Assembly: GCA_020634435.1 (NCBI GenBank)
Contig: JACKBS010000009.1
Span: 186,001-250,000 of the forward strand
Source: Ardenticatenaceae bacterium
Lineage (GTDB): Bacteria > Chloroflexota > Anaerolineae > Promineifilales > Promineifilaceae
Direction: 5' to 3'
DNA length: 64,000 bases
Shown here: positions 62,133 to 64,000 of the stretch, one piece after another
Numbering within the stretch: position 1 is the first letter of the stretch
Layout of the letters: each line of letters begins with the position of its first letter
The notes under the pieces: model-generated
What the model saw: the letters and a program-made list of their open reading frames with translations, nothing else
What the model was told of the DNA's origin: nothing
Database searches by the model: none
Made by a program: the position numbers and the translations under genes

Positions 62133-63983
62133 TTACGGACAAGACGCGCTCTTCACAGCAAAAATATCGGCAAATGCGTCAGGTGGTATGCGACTACTTC
62201 GAAAGCCAAAATAGGCCTTGTTGTCAATCATGATGCAGCCCTGCACCGTGTAGCTGGTTCCCTCAGCTAAATTCTCAAACTGAAAAAATCCATTTTCGTC
62301 GCTGTAGGTGACGGCCACGACCTTGCCTGTCGCTTCTTCAATGGCGGAAAGGCGCATGCGCTCTTGGGGGAGGAAGTTGCCGCTCAACATGGCGCGCGCT
62401 ACGCCGCTGATGGTTGAACTGCCGGTCGGGAGAGGCGTGTAGTCGGGCGTCATTGCTGGCTCTGAGATGGTGATTTCAAAGGGGGCCGATAGGTTGTTGG
62501 TTTCGTCTGTTTCGGCCACGTGGTTTAGCGAATCAACAAAAGCAGTCACTTGATGATCGCCAATAAAGTTTGCCAGACCGATGGTGGAGGTGATGGTTAG
62601 GGTTATTGTGCTGCCACCGCTGAGGCCGGAAACGGCCGTATACGAATCCTCACTATGCACTGGTGTCGGATCAAACAGCAAATCCACAAAAAAGAGGGTG
62701 TTGATATCAACATCACCTGTGTTGGTAATGGGAACCTCAAAAGCGAGCGGCTGGTACACAATGATGGGCGGTGTGCTAATTAATTGTGGCTGTCCTACTA
62801 CCAGATCGACCGCTTGCGGCACAGGCGTATTGGTGGGTACGGGGGTATTGGTGGGTAAATTTTCGCAAGGGATAGCCACATAAAGCGAAGCTGTAGGGCC
62901 ACCAATGCCTGACTGGGCTGAAACAAGATAAACCCCGTTAGCTAGCCCGTTGAATGTCCAGTTCATAGAGAAGGAGCCGGAATGCTGATTCGCCTGAAAT
63001 ACAACTTGTGCTATTCCGTTCCAAAAAAGCGTTAGCGATTGGTCTGTTGGCCAATTATATCCTTGCAAGTTGAACTCAATACTTGGCCCTGGTCCGCAGT
63101 TTGGCACGGCAACGAGGTACGGTTCGTTAGGTGTGCTTGTTGAGGTTGGAGTGCTAGTAGGTAGAATGCCACAAGGAATGTGAATCTGTGTTGAAGCAGT
63201 TGCCCCGCCTGTACCTGATAGTGCACTGACTGTGTAAATGCCATTAGCTAGCCCGCTAAAGGTCCAGGTTGTGCTAAAACTGCCTGTGTGCTGTCCCGCC
63301 TGCCACACTGTTTGTGGTACACCTTCCCAAGACAGCGTCACCGATTGATCAATTGGCCAGTTGAAGCCTTGCAACGTGAATTGAATGTCTGGTCCGGGGC
63401 CGCAATTTGGAACGGCCACGATGTACGGTTCAGTGGGCGTGCTTGACGGCGTTACCGTTGGCATGCCGAATACGACGATTGTGTCGTTGTTGTCTGGATT
63501 TTCCAGGTCCACGGCGAGCAGTATTTGACCTGTGTTTGTAATGTTGAGCGGTGGTGAGAGTGTGATAGAGGCAAACCCTGCACAGGCGTGGCCAGCAACC
63601 GGACCCGTCAATATGCCACTCCCTAACACCGTGTTACCATCCGAAAGATTGATGATGGTCACTTCAGTTCCCACATCGCCAGTAATGTCCACCGCACCTT
63701 CACCCGCGTAAACCTGGCTGTCAAACATAATGTCACATGGCGGTAAAGGTGTATTCGTACTTGTAGCGGTTGCTGTGGAAGTTGGCGTGGCTGTAACCTC
63801 TGTGCCGGGGTCTGGCGTGCCATCCGCATCGCGAAAGATGACAGGTAAGTATTGAAAATGATCGGATTCTGCTGATTCATCTGCCTGGAGAAACAAGGGC
63901 AGAGAACTAACTGTTCCCACTAACAAAATAAGAATGACGATGAATACGGCCGTTTTTCCAATTCGCAGTTTTTGCAGTAACAT
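62133..63983 (-). CDS. Large secreted adhesin-like protein with repeated modules and CARDB domain
   Basis: A 616-residue exported protein. An N-terminal helix ('TAVFIVILILLVGTVSSLPL') is followed by 'TPTSTATATSTNTP' and module A ('CDIMFDSQVYAGEGAVDITG', about 85-175). Module B occurs twice ('PNCGPGPDIQFTLQGFNWPI' and 'PNCGPGPSIEFNLQGYNWPT'), each with 'TYTVSALSG' or 'VYLVSAQSG'. Then come a CARDB-like domain ('PPIIVYQPLAFEVPITNTGD') and a C-terminal carboxypeptidase-regulatory-like domain ('SAIEEATGKVVAVTYSDENG'). It is a paralogue of the 53744-55839 product but lacks the TadE segment. ATG 63983 has 'aggggg' upstream. Confidence 0.86.
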   Translation of the reverse strand: MLLQKLRIGKTAVFIVILILLVGTVSSLPLFLQADESAESDHFQYLPVIFRDADGTPDPGTEVTATPTSTATATSTNTPLPPCDIMFDSQVYAGEGAVDITGDVGTEVTIINLSDGNTVLGSGILTGPVAGHACAGFASITLSPPLNITNTGQILLAVDLENPDNNDTIVVFGMPTVTPSSTPTEPYIVAVPNCGPGPDIQFTLQGFNWPIDQSVTLSWEGVPQTVWQAGQHTGSFSTTWTFSGLANGIYTVSALSGTGGATASTQIHIPCGILPTSTPTSTSTPNEPYLVAVPNCGPGPSIEFNLQGYNWPTDQSLTLFWNGIAQVVFQANQHSGSFSMNWTFNGLANGVYLVSAQSGIGGPTASLYVAIPCENLPTNTPVPTNTPVPQAVDLVVGQPQLISTPPIIVYQPLAFEVPITNTGDVDINTLFFVDLLFDPTPVHSEDSYTAVSGLSGGSTITLTITSTIGLANFIGDHQVTAFVDSLNHVAETDETNNLSAPFEITISEPAMTPDYTPLPTGSSTISGVARAMLSGNFLPQERMRLSAIEEATGKVVAVTYSDENGFFQFENLAEGTSYTVQGCIMIDNKAYFGFRSSRIPPDAFADIFAVKSASCP

Positions 63984-64000
63984 TGTGCCCCCTAGCATAG

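Overview
The window is moderately GC-rich bacterial chromosome, most likely from a Chloroflexota of the Anaerolineae or Ardenticatenia type. This is an inference from several things: lipoproteins and secreted proteins with long 'TPTATP/TNTPVP' linkers, PhnE-type and sugar-type ABC systems with oversized permeases, a fused homocysteine methyltransferase/MTHFR, BTAD-type regulators, and intergenic tandem-repeat hairpins. I saw no rRNA, tRNA, CRISPR array, transposase or phage gene. The most pervasive signal is an 8-bp palindrome, ACGGCCGT. By eye it occurs about 80 times, inside and outside genes, where one or two copies are expected by chance.

Layout. 0-5.9 kb: flavin reductase-like protein, SDR, stand-alone Lrp-type sensor domain, aconitase, class A beta-lactamase-like serine hydrolase. 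5.9-8.9 kb: three lipoproteins. One is a DsbA-like/cyclophilin fusion whose first active-site cysteine codon is an in-frame TGA, a selenoprotein candidate. 8.9-18.3 kb: GH63-like glycosidase, EEP phosphohydrolase, threonine synthase, polyprenyl-phosphate glycosyltransferase, VOC protein, MoaA, LCP-family protein, methionine/folate enzyme. 18.3-24.2 kb: BrnT/BrnA toxin-antitoxin, CAP-domain protein, C39-like peptidase with SH3 repeats, HAD phosphatase, and an overlapping aminotransferase/phosphoserine phosphatase pair for serine synthesis. 24.3-31.2 kb: small membrane protein, inositol-monophosphatase-like enzyme, and a PhnD-PhnC-PhnE-PhnE transporter. 31.4-35.7 kb: a sugar-type ABC importer (two permeases and a binding protein, no ATPase). 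36.2-42.4 kb: a large modular secreted nuclease, an SPFH protein, and an AHSA1-PDZ-DinB fusion behind a promoter with three evenly spaced palindromic operators.

43.2-64 kb: a frameshifted MBL hydrolase, an MFS exporter with an ArsR-type regulator, then a six-gene minus-strand operon (55.8 to 46.8 kb). Four of its products start with Flp/TadE/TadG-like prepilin segments fused to large beta-rich extracellular domains, and one is a BNR-propeller protein. Most genes of this operon carry a single-base frame disruption. Next come a BTAD-ATPase regulator, a membrane-anchored ATPase (also frame-disrupted), an AT-rich lipoprotein, an orphan antitoxin between direct repeats, and a large secreted paralogue of the first operon protein.

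The genes divide into housekeeping metabolism (aconitase, Thr, Ser and Met synthesis, molybdopterin), nutrient import (phosphonate/phosphate and sugar ABC systems), and a large investment in cell-surface proteins. The last 17 kb looks like an accessory surface-adhesion locus: it is poor in ACGGCCGT, locally AT-rich and frame-disrupted.
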